From Peptococcaceae bacterium BICA1-7 (GTDB lineage: Bacteria > Bacillota > Desulfotomaculia > Desulfotomaculales > Desulfocucumaceae): a stretch of 64,000 bases of DNA. The notes beneath the pieces were generated by a model. That model searched no databases. It was not told the origin of the DNA and worked only from the letters and a program-made list of their open reading frames with translations. A program made the position numbers and the translations under genes. The stretch is taken from assembly GCA_000802095.1 (NCBI GenBank), contig JUEB01000026.1:558001-622000 (forward strand). Reading direction: 5' to 3'. Shown one piece after another: positions 1 to 8,944 of this stretch (its first letter is position 1; every line of letters starts with the position of its first letter).

Positions 1-852
1 TATGCCCATTTTATAGCGGCAGATCCTATCCGGGGTGGCCAGTAGTAAAATGCCATCACAGTTTTCCAATACCGAGATATTTTTTTCACTTAAGGGAGGG
101 TCTATATCTATCACCACCAGGTCATATAAGCCCACCCGGCGCATTCCTTGCAGCAGACTGCCTGTAGCCTCCCTGTCAAGTCCCGACAGCTCTGCGGCTG
201 ACTCGGGAGGAAGAAAAAAATCAACATTATACTTCATATCCCTAACCTTAAAAGACCTTATTTTTTCAGGTAGAAGAGATTCCTCGTTTAAATACAGGAA
301 TATGTTGGACAGGCATTTCTGCCCCTGACTGACAAGCATATACTGGCTGGAGCTGTATGGCTCCAGGTTGAGGTAAAAGACAGAGTTGCCTAAAAGAGAG
401 GCCTGAGCCGCCAGATTTACCGCTATTGTTGACTTGCCCGCGCCGCCGCAGGGTGAGTAAACCGCCACTATACGTGTGTCGCTCCCGTTGCCATATATGC
501 TTTCAGCTCCACTGACGCCCTGAAAATACAGGTCCAGAACCTGTCCCAGCAGGCTGTCACCACTCTGGTACTTGTTTACCGAAGGGTGCTCACCGGTCAG
601 GCACACTCCACTTTCGGACAGTATTACAGTTATACCGACATTCTGGCCGCTGTCACAGCTGCAGCTCAGGTCAGGACTGACCAGCAGCACGTCAATCCTC
701 TCACCGGACAGCAGGTGCTCTTTTAGAGATTCCTTCCTGGTAAAAGAAAACACCCTTATATTTTTGGGGTGCTCCTCACTTAAAAAGGAGCAGAGGCCCT
801 TAAGGTAATCCTGATCACTGTCGGCCACCACCAGCTTAAGCCTGTACATCAT
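1..852 (-). CDS. CpaE/MinD-like P-loop ATPase, 3' end cut by window edge
   Basis: Read on the minus strand from ATG at 852 (a second ATG follows at 849); 284 codons are visible and the frame runs off the window at base 1. Residues ~1-110 look like a degenerate response-regulator receiver domain (start MMYRLKLVVADSDQDYLK). A spacer follows, then a MinD/ParA-type ATPase with deviant Walker A CGGAGKST near residue 150 and a Walker B-like YDLVVIDIDPP later. This arrangement is that of CpaE-like proteins, which localise Flp/Tad pilus or secretion machinery. No pilus genes are visible, so that role is inferred. It was found by reading the edge directly, since there is no stop inside the window. It is followed upstream by an AT-rich promoter region at 853-985. 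Confidence 0.8.
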   Translation of the reverse strand, partial: MMYRLKLVVADSDQDYLKGLCSFLSEEHPKNIRVFSFTRKESLKEHLLSGERIDVLLVSPDLSCSCDSGQNVGITVILSESGVCLTGEHPSVNKYQSGDSLLGQVLDLYFQGVSGAESIYGNGSDTRIVAVYSPCGGAGKSTIAVNLAAQASLLGNSVFYLNLEPYSSSQYMLVSQGQKCLSNIFLYLNEESLLPEKIRSFKVRDMKYNVDFFLPPESAAELSGLDREATGSLLQGMRRVGLYDLVVIDIDPPLSEKNISVLENCDGILLLATPDRICRYKMGI

Positions 853-984
853 TACCACCGCCCGCAGTACAGTAAATGGCTTATTTATGTAATATTTAAC
901 ATAATATTACAACATTTATTCGGTAATTCCTGCCTTATAGTAAAATTTTTACCATTATATGAAAAATATTTATTTTTTTATCGA
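853..984. other. AT-rich intergenic gap
   Basis: Promoter-like, very AT-rich stretch between the divergent ATPase start and the terminator of the large c-di-GMP gene. No gene, RNA or convincing sigma-A hexamer pair was identified. Confidence 0.4.
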
Positions 985-1028
985 TAAAAATACCCGGAAT
1001 ACGGGGAATTCTCCCCGCAGCCCGGGTA
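985..1028 (-). terminator. Rho-independent terminator of the CHASE4/GGDEF/HD-GYP gene
   Basis: Read on the minus strand: outer stem TACCCGG/CCGGGTA with an inner GGGGA...TCCCC stem, followed by TTTTT (positions 990-986). It lies 32 bp downstream of the stop codon of the 1060-4659 gene. Confidence 0.75.
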
Positions 1029-1059
1029 GCCCTGGCTCCAGCCATAATCAAGGCACTTA

Positions 1060-4000
1060 TCACCTACTTCTGGCCAACACCTCCAGAACCTCAATAAATA
1101 CCCACAGCAGTTTGGGATCAAACTTTGTGCCGGAACATCTCTTAAGCTCCGCAATAGCCTCATCATGGGATACCGCCTGCCTGTACGGCCGGTTGCTGGT
1201 CATAGCGTCATAGGCGTCGGCAATGGCCAGTATCCGGCATGCCAGGGGGATCTCCTCCCCTTTTATCCCCAGAGGATATCCACTGCCGTCCCAGTGTTCG
1301 TGATGCTTTAAAATCCATTCTGCAACCGGCGCCAGCTCAGGAGCGGACAGGGCTATCCGGTGGCCTATTTCGCTGTGCCGCTGCATTTCCAGCCACTCCT
1401 CCGAGGTCAGGGGACCTTTTTTAAAGAGTATGCGGTCCGGTATGCCCACCTTGCCTATGTCATGAAATTTGGCCAGCAGGCGCAGATCCGCCAGCCTTCG
1501 TTCAGGCAGGCCAAGGGTCACCGCCATTTCCTCCATAAGTTCCGGCAGGCGTCCCGCGTGCCCCTCGGTAATAAAGTCCCTTTCCTCCAAAGCCTTCATC
1601 AGTGCCTGTACAATGGAGCTGCGGGCGCTCTGCCTGCTGTGCAGCTTTTCCCTGTACATACTGTTGTCGGCCTCTTTAAAAAGATCTATCATTCTGACAT
1701 CTTTGCCGCTGTTCGCCGCAAAGCCCATAGACATGCTCAGAGGCAGGTCGGAGTGGGCCAGGTTATATTTTTCAACAGATCTTTTAGCCCTTTTGAAGGC
1801 CTCTTCAACAACTACCCTGGAACTGCCGGGAAGCAGCACAGCAAACTCGTCCCCACCAATACGCGCCACAACATCACTTTCCCGGAAGGAATTCCTCAGC
1901 ACTGCTGCAGCCGCCACCAGAAGAGTATCCCCCTTCTCGTGGCCCAGAGTGTCATTAACCAGCTTAAGGCCATCCACATCGCATACTATAATGCCGGCGG
2001 TGAAATTGCGTCCTGCCTCCAGCCGTCTCATCTCCTGCTCAAAATAGGCCCTGTTGTAAATGCCTGTAAGGGCATCATGGAAGCTAAGAAACCTGAGCTT
2101 CTTCTCTGACAGCTTCCTCTCGGTGATGTCTTCAACGATGGCCACACCGCCGATAATGTCTTTCTCTCCTATCTTAATAGGCGCAAAGTCAGCCTTTACC
2201 GGCACCGCCTTAGCCCTAGCACCTATCTGATAATCACCCTCATAATGGCTAAGCTCACCGGAAAGGGCTTTATTAACGGCACTGACCAGCTTCTTGTCGG
2301 GCAGGCTCAACAGGTTGACCCCCACCAGCTTTTCCTGGGCAGCTTCTACCAGCACCTCTATCTTATCGTTGCACGCCGTAATAGCTCCATTCCTGTCAAA
2401 GTGCATTATTCCCAGGGGGCTGTTGACGAACACCAGCCTATATTTTTCCTCGCTCTCCCTGAGTTTTTCCTCCACCTTTTTGCGTTCTGTGATGTCCCTG
2501 GCCAGTCCCCTGAAACCCGTTGCCTTTCCGTTAGCATCAATAATCAGCGACACCGAGGCCTCAAAAAACCTTCTCCCCCCATCCTTCCTTACAATAACCC
2601 AGTCGAAAAGCTTGGCCAGCTTTCCGGTCCTGTAAATACCATTATATGCGCTGTATACCCTGGGCACATCCTCAGGAAGAGTATACAGCTTGTAATTGGC
2701 CCCCATCAGTTCTTCCTTGGAGTACCCGGTCATTTCAAACCCGGCTCTGTTGAAAAAGAGGATGTTTCCGGCCAGATCAACCTCGAAATAGGCGTCTTCT
2801 ATGCTTTCCAGTATAGTCCTGTATTTCTCTTCACTTTCCCTTAGCGCCTCCTGTGTCCTCTTAATTTCGGTTATGTCCATAAGAATGCCCCGGATACCTG
2901 TTGGGACACCGTCACTGGTTATGGGACTGGAATGGTTAACCACAGGAAAAATGGTCCCGTCTTTTTTAAGGGCCATATACTCCTGGTTACCCACTATCTC
3001 CCCATTGGCAACCCGTTTTATGTTTTCAGTCACCAGCTCCCTGTCCTGGGGAGCCACCATGTCAACAGCCCTAAGACCATTCTCAAAATCCTCCAACTCA
3101 TAGCCAAACATGGAAAAGCTCATCTTATTGGCCAGGGTAAAAAGCCCTTCCAGGGTTGTTTCATATATGCACACCGGAAGTGAGTCCACCAGCTCCTTGT
3201 ACCGGGCCCTGGTTTTCTCCAGATCTTCGGCGGCTTTTTTCTTCCAGGTTATGTCCAGTATGAAGCCGTCAATCTTTTGCAGTGTTCCGGTTTCATCAAA
3301 GGTGCCGGTGATATTTGTCATCAGGTCGGCCCTTTGACCGTTAGCCCGGACTATAACAAGCTCGAAAAGCTCAAGCTTTTTATTTTTCCTCAGCAGGCCC
3401 AGTATGTGCTCACTTTCCCCGGGCTCGCTGCATAAGGAAAAGGCATTTGCCCTTTTAGCTTCTTCTGCCGACTGAAAGCCCATTATTCTGGCAAAGGAGC
3501 TGTTGCAGCCCAATATCTCCCCCTCATGGTCGGAGGTGAAGATGCCCACCATATTTTCTTCAAATACCCTACGGTAGTTCTCCTCACTTTTCTTCAAATC
3601 ACTTCTGGAATGTTCCAGCGCCTCCAGCATGCTGTTGATGGTGAGGGCCAGCCCGGACAGCTCATCATTCCCCTCAACCGGGACCCTGGCTGAAAAATCT
3701 CCTTTTTCGCCAATTATGCCGACATCCCCACTGAGAGTGGCCAGCCTGGAGAGTATAAGCCTTTCCAAAAGGTAAAACATCATTATACCAAAAACCAGCC
3801 CTGCAGCCAGAATAAAAGCGACATTGTAGATAAAGCCCACCCACCACTGGTTGAATACATCTCTAGGCATCACAACTTTAATTATAAGGCCGGGCCTCCC
3901 AAAAATATCCTTGAGCAGGGTGTACCCGGCAACAGCTTCCCTATCCAGGGGACGGACCGTTATAGGATTTCCGGCTTCAATTCGGGAAAGGGCCAGGCTC

Positions 4001-4659
4001 ACGTCCTGAGGCATGTGCCGGTCATCAGAAAGGTACACGGCTATAGCCAGCTGTGTCATATTAGAAAGCCGTTCTATTACACCGGTATTAAGATAGCGGC
4101 CCATTATAAGGGTGCCTCGGATAGGACCCCGTAAATCGCTGGTTATAATTGGTCTGGAGGCAATTAGCATCGGTCCCTCGGGCAGGAGGACTATGCCTGT
4201 CACCGAGCTGTTTACCCCCTTATGCCCCAGCAGTGGGCTGCCTGCTTTAAGATAATCCTTAAAAAGGCTTTCCGGAACCGGTAGTTCCTTTTTGTCTGAC
4301 AAATGGTAGCCTTTTCCATACACAATCCGCCCCGAGGCATCGATATATAGAATAAGATTCAAACTGTTCACTAAAAAAGATGAATCACTAGTCAGGTTGG
4401 CCTTTATATAGGCGGTGTTGTGATCCTCAATAAACCTGTATGTATCATCCCACCCGGCCCAATCACCGACCGTGGCGTTAAGGGTTTGTATATCATTGTC
4501 CAGTGCGCTTACCGCCCGCTCAACATTTTCCCGGGCTATGCTTTCCTCAAGTGAGGAAAAGCTGGTCTTCATAGAATATTGAGTGACAAAATATACTGCA
4601 GCCATTAAAAAAGCAAGAGTCCCAATTACAATAAGCAAAGTTTTTTTGCGCAACGTCAT
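1060..4659 (-). CDS. CHASE4-HAMP-PAS(x4)-GGDEF-HD-GYP c-di-GMP turnover protein
   Basis: 1199 aa. TM1 is at ~8-28. A CHASE4-type extracellular sensor follows (the motif TVGDWAGWDDTYRF is typical), then TM2 at ~275-300, HAMP at ~300-350 and about four PAS/PAC modules at ~355-840. The GGDEF domain is intact (IGGDEFAVLLPG) with an RxxD inhibitory site (RESD) five residues before it. The C-terminal HD-GYP domain has KFHDIGK and HHEHWDGSGYP. It should both make and hydrolyse c-di-GMP in response to an extracellular signal, although such hybrids are often active in only one direction. The start is fixed by AGGGAGTG upstream of ATG 4659. It is monocistronic, with its own terminator. The GYP motif has HEH where HER is usual. 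Confidence 0.93.
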   Translation of the reverse strand: MTLRKKTLLIVIGTLAFLMAAVYFVTQYSMKTSFSSLEESIARENVERAVSALDNDIQTLNATVGDWAGWDDTYRFIEDHNTAYIKANLTSDSSFLVNSLNLILYIDASGRIVYGKGYHLSDKKELPVPESLFKDYLKAGSPLLGHKGVNSSVTGIVLLPEGPMLIASRPIITSDLRGPIRGTLIMGRYLNTGVIERLSNMTQLAIAVYLSDDRHMPQDVSLALSRIEAGNPITVRPLDREAVAGYTLLKDIFGRPGLIIKVVMPRDVFNQWWVGFIYNVAFILAAGLVFGIMMFYLLERLILSRLATLSGDVGIIGEKGDFSARVPVEGNDELSGLALTINSMLEALEHSRSDLKKSEENYRRVFEENMVGIFTSDHEGEILGCNSSFARIMGFQSAEEAKRANAFSLCSEPGESEHILGLLRKNKKLELFELVIVRANGQRADLMTNITGTFDETGTLQKIDGFILDITWKKKAAEDLEKTRARYKELVDSLPVCIYETTLEGLFTLANKMSFSMFGYELEDFENGLRAVDMVAPQDRELVTENIKRVANGEIVGNQEYMALKKDGTIFPVVNHSSPITSDGVPTGIRGILMDITEIKRTQEALRESEEKYRTILESIEDAYFEVDLAGNILFFNRAGFEMTGYSKEELMGANYKLYTLPEDVPRVYSAYNGIYRTGKLAKLFDWVIVRKDGGRRFFEASVSLIIDANGKATGFRGLARDITERKKVEEKLRESEEKYRLVFVNSPLGIMHFDRNGAITACNDKIEVLVEAAQEKLVGVNLLSLPDKKLVSAVNKALSGELSHYEGDYQIGARAKAVPVKADFAPIKIGEKDIIGGVAIVEDITERKLSEKKLRFLSFHDALTGIYNRAYFEQEMRRLEAGRNFTAGIIVCDVDGLKLVNDTLGHEKGDTLLVAAAAVLRNSFRESDVVARIGGDEFAVLLPGSSRVVVEEAFKRAKRSVEKYNLAHSDLPLSMSMGFAANSGKDVRMIDLFKEADNSMYREKLHSRQSARSSIVQALMKALEERDFITEGHAGRLPELMEEMAVTLGLPERRLADLRLLAKFHDIGKVGIPDRILFKKGPLTSEEWLEMQRHSEIGHRIALSAPELAPVAEWILKHHEHWDGSGYPLGIKGEEIPLACRILAIADAYDAMTSNRPYRQAVSHDEAIAELKRCSGTKFDPKLLWVFIEVLEVLARSR

Positions 4660-5459
4660 GAGACTCTCACTCCCTGTATTTTTGGGTTAATTGTTACATT
4701 ACATTTTACGACAAATATCCCTTAATTCCTTTCCCTCTCCTTCGGATATCTCCAATATTCAGCCTGAAAACAATTTTTTTATAAAAAAGCAAATGCTTTA
4801 TATTTTTGAAAAATATATTGATTTTACGTGTCTATAATTATATATTTAAAGTTGATTGGTGGAGATTGCAAAATTTTAACTTTTTCATTCTCTTGCCGAA
4901 TAATTATGTCATAATGGGAGGGATTCTATAGAAATAATTGCTTCTGGCGCCATAGTACCAGTATATAAACAGGCGGCAGTTTATCTGGTACAAGTTCATC
5001 AGTTATGAGGTATACAACAGGTAATCAAAGTTATTTGTTAGGATCGCTGACGCTTGCTTATACATGCAACCATCAGTAGCAGTATGACAAGCCTTCAGGC
5101 GATTAAAAAGTCGGTGTCTCAAACGGAAACCTACCGAAGACCCAAGTTCCAAAAATGTGGCCTCCTTAAAAGGTGGCCCGGGGAAATCCTTTAGAAACAA
5201 ACCTCGATACCCTCCGGGAAAGTTCATTTTATCACCGGAATATCCTGGAAAGTACTGGGAAAAGATATATATTGCAAAAAATTTTTTTAATCATACTGGA
5301 TATCCAATTCTAGACTGCGGGAGAACTGCCGTACAATTGAAGCCGCCAATAAATCAAGGTTATCGCAAATAGGCCCAGAGTTCCAACAAGAAGATATCTC
5401 TCCTGTATCATCCAGCTTAAAAATTGTATATTAAAGTATATAAAAATGGAGGAATTGTC
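4660..5459. other. 800-bp intergenic stretch without a recognisable gene
   Basis: The left part (4660-4930) is AT-rich. The right part (4950-5250) is GC-richer and holds several small inverted repeats: GTACCAG/CTGGTAC arms at 4955-4961 and 4985-4991, TCGGT/ACCGA at 5111-5137, and a 9-bp stem with one mismatch at 5159-5178. No reading frame here has a good ribosome binding site or a family I recognise. It matches none of the riboswitch classes, 6S, SRP, tmRNA or RNase P cores I can recall. It could be an unknown structured RNA or a decayed element. Confidence 0.4.
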
Positions 5460-6065
5460 TTGAATAAAAAATTTCTGTTTGTACTGGTCGCATCACTGAT
5501 GGTTCTGGCCTTTGCCATTCCGGCCCAGGCCGGCGTCCCCACAATATCTCTGGATAACACAGTAATGACCTTTGAGGCCGATGATGTGGCTCCGTTCATG
5601 GAAAACAACCGGGTCCTTGTGCCTATGAGAAAAATATTTGAAGCCCAGGGCGCCACAGTGACCTGGGAGGAAGCCACTCAGACCGTTACCGGTATAAAGG
5701 GTGACGTTACCCTTAAGCTAACGGTTGGAGGAGCAGTCTATAAAAACGATGTTGAATTAGATATTGACGTCCCTGCCCAGCTTGTAAACGGACGGACAAT
5801 GGTTCCGGTACGTGTTGTTAGTGAAGGTCTTGGCGCAACTGTAACATGGGATGAGGCTACCGAAACTGTAAGCATTACTTCAGCTGTTGTTACCCAGGAG
5901 CCTGCTGCTGAGGTTCCCGCAACCGAGGAGCCTGTTACAGAACAACCCACAACTGAAGTGCCCGCAACTGAGGAGCCTGCTGCAGAACAGCCTACAACTG
6001 AGGTTCCCGCAACTGAGGAGCCTGCTGCAGAACAGCCCGCAACTGAAGAGCCTGCTGCTGAATAG
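5460..6065 (+). CDS. Secreted copper-amine-oxidase-N / stalk-domain protein with Pro-Thr-Glu tail
   Basis: 201 aa from TTG 5460; GGAGG at 5449-5453 gives good spacing, while the in-frame upstream ATG at 5424 has none. Signal peptide ~1-25 ends AQAG. Residues ~26-140 carry the duplicated copper amine oxidase N-terminal-like domain (PF07833 type): NNRVLVPMRKIFEAQGATVTW and NGRTMVPVRVVSEGLGATVTW. This domain is common in secreted and S-layer-associated proteins of Peptococcaceae and does not imply amine oxidase activity. The last ~55 residues are a low-complexity repeat of EVPATEEPAAEQPT type, likely an extended wall-spanning or glycosylated stalk. Function unknown. It is followed by a terminator. 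Confidence 0.85.
   Translation: MNKKFLFVLVASLMVLAFAIPAQAGVPTISLDNTVMTFEADDVAPFMENNRVLVPMRKIFEAQGATVTWEEATQTVTGIKGDVTLKLTVGGAVYKNDVELDIDVPAQLVNGRTMVPVRVVSEGLGATVTWDEATETVSITSAVVTQEPAAEVPATEEPVTEQPTTEVPATEEPAAEQPTTEVPATEEPAAEQPATEEPAAE
5899..6062 (+). repeat. In-gene tandem repeat coding the Pro/Thr/Glu tail
   Basis: Imperfect DNA repeats of about 30-60 bp (variants of gaggttcccgcaactgagga) encode (E/P)-V-P-A-T-E-E-P-(A/V)-(A/T)-E-Q-P units. Such repeats can change copy number by slippage. Confidence 0.8.
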
Positions 6066-6154
6066 TCGGCAGTCCAATAGCTTGCCGAACGACTGTGAAA
6101 GAATTTGCAGCCATCCAGGCTTTTGGTATTAGGCAAATATTAGATTGATATAGA

Positions 6155-6190
6155 GGCTGCCGGCACAATGTGTCAGCAGCCTTTTATTTT
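6155..6190 (+). terminator. Rho-independent terminator
   Basis: GGCTGC (6155-6160) pairs with GCAGCC (6176-6181), with a small inner CAC/GTG pairing, followed by TTTTATTTT. It terminates the 5460-6065 gene. Confidence 0.8.
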
Positions 6191-6262
6191 GGGGCTAAAG
6201 GGGAATAAAGTTTGCAGTAGAATTTAAAACAACAGCTTAAAAAAAGTGAAAGGAACGAAGTA

Positions 6263-7375
6263 ATGAAGCTTAAAGAATTTGAGCTGGAAAGATATTTTGC
6301 CCAGCACGAGTTTAAGGCCCCCTATCTGCTGTGCTGCTCGGACTGCGAGTCCTTCACCGCCGGAGAAATATTGGAGACCGCCGGGGATAACGCTCTGGAG
6401 TCTTTTCTGGGCCTGCGTCTGGGATATACCGAGTCCAGGGGGAACCCTTTTTTGAGAAAGCAGGTAGCTGATCTGTATACCGGTATTTCCCCGGAGGATG
6501 TTCTGGTCACGGCGGGGGCCGAAGAAGCTATCTTTATATTTATGAATGCCGCCTTAAAACCCGGCGACCATATTATTGTTCAGTATCCCTGCTACCAGTC
6601 TCTCTCTGAGATTGCACGGTCCATAGGGTGCGCCGTAACCAGGTGGGAATGCCATGAAGAGAATGGCTGGGAGCCGGATCTCAACTTTCTGGAGGAAAGC
6701 ATCAAAGAAAACACCCGGGCCATAATTATTAATTCACCCCATAACCCTACCGGCTATCTTATGCCTGCCGGAATGTTTATATCGATAACCGAAATTGCCC
6801 GGCAAAGGGGTATTATTGTCTTTTCAGATGAGGTTTACCGCTTTCTTGAATATGAATGGCAGGACCGCCACCCGTCCGCCTGCGAAATATATGAAAATGC
6901 TGTGTCTTTGGGGGTAATGTCAAAGAGCTACGGCCTCCCCGGCCTGCGCATAGGGTGGGTGTCCACACAAAACAGCCAGCTATACAGGCAAATGGCTTCA
7001 TTTAAAGATTATACCTCCATCTGCAGCAGCGCCCCCGGCGAATTTCTGGCCAGTAGCGCTCTCAGCCAGGGCCCCGGGCTGATCAGCAGAAACCTTGACA
7101 TTATAAAAGAAAACCTTACTGTGCTTGACCCTTTCTTCAGCAGATATGAAAGCCTTTTTTCCTGGCGCCGTCCAAAGGCCGGTCCTATTGCCTTCCCAAT
7201 GATAAAAGGGGAGCCGGCCGGCCAATTCTGCCTTGAACTGCTAAACTCCACAGGAGTGCTGCTTCTGCCGGGCAGCTGCTATAGTTTTGGAGACCGTCAT
7301 TTCAGAATAGGTTTTGGGAGAAAAAACATGCCTGAATGTATTTCCAGGCTAGAGGAATTCATCCTTTCAAGATAA
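6263..7375 (+). CDS. Class I/II PLP-dependent aminotransferase
   Basis: 370 aa fold-type I aminotransferase. Motifs in order: GAEEAIF (PLP phosphate region) at ~88, NSPHNPTG at ~157, FSDEVYRF (Asp that contacts the pyridine N) at ~186, and MSKSYGLPGLRIGW with the Schiff-base Lys at ~223. Length is normal for the family, slightly short at the N terminus. The substrate cannot be read from sequence; a broad amino acid:2-oxoacid transaminase is likely. The start ATG has AAAGGAACG upstream. It is not clearly in an operon, because a terminator precedes it and the next gene is 122 bp downstream. Confidence 0.88.
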   Translation: MKLKEFELERYFAQHEFKAPYLLCCSDCESFTAGEILETAGDNALESFLGLRLGYTESRGNPFLRKQVADLYTGISPEDVLVTAGAEEAIFIFMNAALKPGDHIIVQYPCYQSLSEIARSIGCAVTRWECHEENGWEPDLNFLEESIKENTRAIIINSPHNPTGYLMPAGMFISITEIARQRGIIVFSDEVYRFLEYEWQDRHPSACEIYENAVSLGVMSKSYGLPGLRIGWVSTQNSQLYRQMASFKDYTSICSSAPGEFLASSALSQGPGLISRNLDIIKENLTVLDPFFSRYESLFSWRRPKAGPIAFPMIKGEPAGQFCLELLNSTGVLLLPGSCYSFGDRHFRIGFGRKNMPECISRLEEFILSR

Positions 7376-7497
7376 GTAGCGGCAAAAATAATTCCCTCTG
7401 CACAGGGCTGTCTTAGGGAATAAAGTTGACTGGTATTATCCAGCTCCCCGGGGGCAATGCTAATCTTTAAAGTTCAATGAATAAAGAGGTGCGGCAG

Positions 7498-7890
7498 ATG
7501 CAATTGTCACCGGGAGAAAGATCAATACTTGCCTACTTTCCTTCCAGCGAAGCAGCCCAAAGGGCGGCAAAAGCCCTGTCGGATGCCGGATTCAGCCAAG
7601 CCGGGGTGGACCGGGTATCCCGCTATGGCGTAAGCACAGACCCTCAAATGAATAACCCGGTCAACAACGCTGTCACCCAAACCGGACCAACCCTCTATTC
7701 AGACAGCACCGCAGAAGAGCTTACCGACAGCGGGCGCATATTGCTCACTGCAGATCCCTCTGTCAGCGGCTACGGGAACACCGACTACGGGGTTGCCGGA
7801 GGAAAAGCGTTTCTGCTCACCCTGGTTACAACAGAAAAGAGAATAGAAGAGGCTGAGAAAATAGTCAGCAGACTCGGTGGCAGTATTTAG
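7498..7890 (+). CDS. Hypothetical protein, stress/spore-associated type
   Basis: 130 aa from ATG 7498, supported by AGAGGTG nine bases upstream; an in-frame ATG at 7477 has no ribosome binding site. The start (SILAYFPSSEAAQRAAKALSDAGFS) resembles small proteins built around a ferredoxin-like alpha/beta fold that handle 'permeating' sequence pairs, similar to general stress protein 17M-type domains. The centre is polar (NNPVNNAVTQTGPT) and the C-terminal helix is EEAEKIVSRLGG. No catalytic motif, signal peptide or membrane segment is seen. It is monocistronic with a strong terminator. Function unknown. Confidence 0.75.
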   Translation: MQLSPGERSILAYFPSSEAAQRAAKALSDAGFSQAGVDRVSRYGVSTDPQMNNPVNNAVTQTGPTLYSDSTAEELTDSGRILLTADPSVSGYGNTDYGVAGGKAFLLTLVTTEKRIEEAEKIVSRLGGSI

Positions 7891-7914
7891 CAGGTGATAC
7901 TACACGGCGAGGTC

Positions 7915-7945
7915 AAGAGGACAGCATGGAAGCTGTCCTCTTTTA
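7915..7945 (+). terminator. Rho-independent terminator
   Basis: Perfect stem AAGAGGACAGC / GCTGTCCTCTT around the loop ATGGAA, running into TTTT at 7941-7944. Confidence 0.9.
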
Positions 7946-8091
7946 ATGTCCGGAACCCTTGAATTTTGGGGAATCCGAAAAAATTCAGCAATACTTTGTA
8001 ATAATAAAAATATATTCAGGCACATCAATCTCCATATTTTTCCTGTCACCTCTGAGATAATAATTAAAGCAATTCGGGGAGAGGTGCTGCC

Positions 8092-8652
8092 TTGACTACC
8101 AGAGCTGATTATTTATTCTTAAGCCACTTTCAGGAAAAATTTATATTCAGCAAACTTACCAGGGCCTTTTATAATGAAATTCCCGGCAGCAGGGAGCCAA
8201 TTTTTTTGTGTATCGGGGTTGACCGCTCTGCAGGTGACTGTTTCGGACCTCTTACCGGAACCCTTTTAAGGCAGATGAGGGTGCCCAATGTTATAGGCAC
8301 CCTTGACAGTCCTGTTCATGCAAAGAATATTGAAGAGGCCTGCTCTTCCCTGGTACAGGGATCTTATGTCGTAGCCATAGATGCTTCTCTGGGAAACGCC
8401 AGGGATATAGGCTTTTTGGCAGTTAAAAGAACCCCCCTTTACCCGGGAAAGGCAATGGGTAAGAACTTGCCGCCAGTTGGTGACATATCGGTTATTCTGA
8501 ATGTAAACGTGGGTGGAATAGCCAACTACCTTTTTCTGCAAAACGCCAGCCTGCACACAGTATGGAGCGGAGCTGATCTGGTGGCCAGGTCAATAGCCAC
8601 TGCACTGTATATGAAAAAGAAAAAGGCCTCCGGGATGCTTGATGTTCTGTAG
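8092..8652 (+). CDS. yyaC: Sporulation protein YyaC (DUF1256 spore protease-like)
   Basis: 186 aa from TTG 8092, preceded by GGGGAGAGG. The motifs IFLCIGVDRSAGDCFGPLTG and VVAIDASLG are diagnostic of the YyaC family. Its fold is related to the germination protease GPR and hydrogenase maturation proteases, and the two Asp residues in those motifs would be the metal or catalytic positions. In B. subtilis it is expressed during sporulation, and its function is not settled. This is good evidence that the host forms endospores. It converges on a small minus-strand ORF that ends 1 bp away. Confidence 0.93.
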   Translation: MTTRADYLFLSHFQEKFIFSKLTRAFYNEIPGSREPIFLCIGVDRSAGDCFGPLTGTLLRQMRVPNVIGTLDSPVHAKNIEEACSSLVQGSYVVAIDASLGNARDIGFLAVKRTPLYPGKAMGKNLPPVGDISVILNVNVGGIANYLFLQNASLHTVWSGADLVARSIATALYMKKKKASGMLDVL

Positions 8653-8653
8653 T

Positions 8654-8776
8654 TCAGTCTTCCTCCCCCAACAGTTCCCCGGCGTTTATTTCTCCTACCT
8701 TTCCATTCAGGTATTCAATGCCCGGACCGGGGTGGGTATCGCTTTTGGGCACCGCCCTTTCATCCTTCCTTTTCAT
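8654..8776 (-). CDS. Small 40-aa hypothetical protein
   Basis: ATG 8776 to TGA 8654 on the minus strand, with GAGGTG six bases before the start. The product is hydrophilic and charged, begins MKRKDERAVPKSD and ends in an acidic GEEED-like stretch (ELLGEED). It has no membrane segment and no cysteine. It ends 1 bp from the yyaC stop, in a tail-to-tail arrangement. The family is not recognised. The case rests on the start signal and on the tight packing against yyaC. Confidence 0.5.
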   Translation of the reverse strand: MKRKDERAVPKSDTHPGPGIEYLNGKVGEINAGELLGEED

Positions 8777-8862
8777 ATCTTCACCTCAGTAATATTCTCG
8801 CCCCCCTATAAGATCTATATGCATCTTCTTTCCCTATGCCGTTAGCAGGGCAAAGAGAACCG

Positions 8863-8944
8863 CCTCCCGTCTCCCGGTCTGAGAGGAATACTCTTGAGCA
8901 ATCTCCTGTCTCCTGACCGGGGATATTACCCTCAAGCATTTTCA
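8863..8944. repeat. Dispersed ~39-nt repeat, two tandem units
   Basis: Unit a (ctcccgtctcccggtctgag...) and unit b (ctcctgtctcctgaccgggg...) share the skeleton CTCCYGTCTCCYG-N(8-11)-ATA/ATTACYCTYRAGCA. Related copies are at 33335-33376 and 36312-36376. The element sits in intergenic DNA, touching the stop of the 8942-9127 gene. Confidence 0.7.

Noticed and set aside
1360-2109. Long plus-strand frames opposite the 1060-4659 gene
   Set aside because: They lie antisense to a clear multi-domain protein and have no start signals; shadows of its codon bias.
5003-5227. 74-codon minus-strand frame as a gene
   Set aside because: No convincing ribosome binding site, no recognisable family, and the region is better explained as noncoding.
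8863-8944. Possible CRISPR array from the tandem ~39-nt units
   Set aside because: Only two diverged units in direct contact, with no unique spacers and no cas genes nearby.
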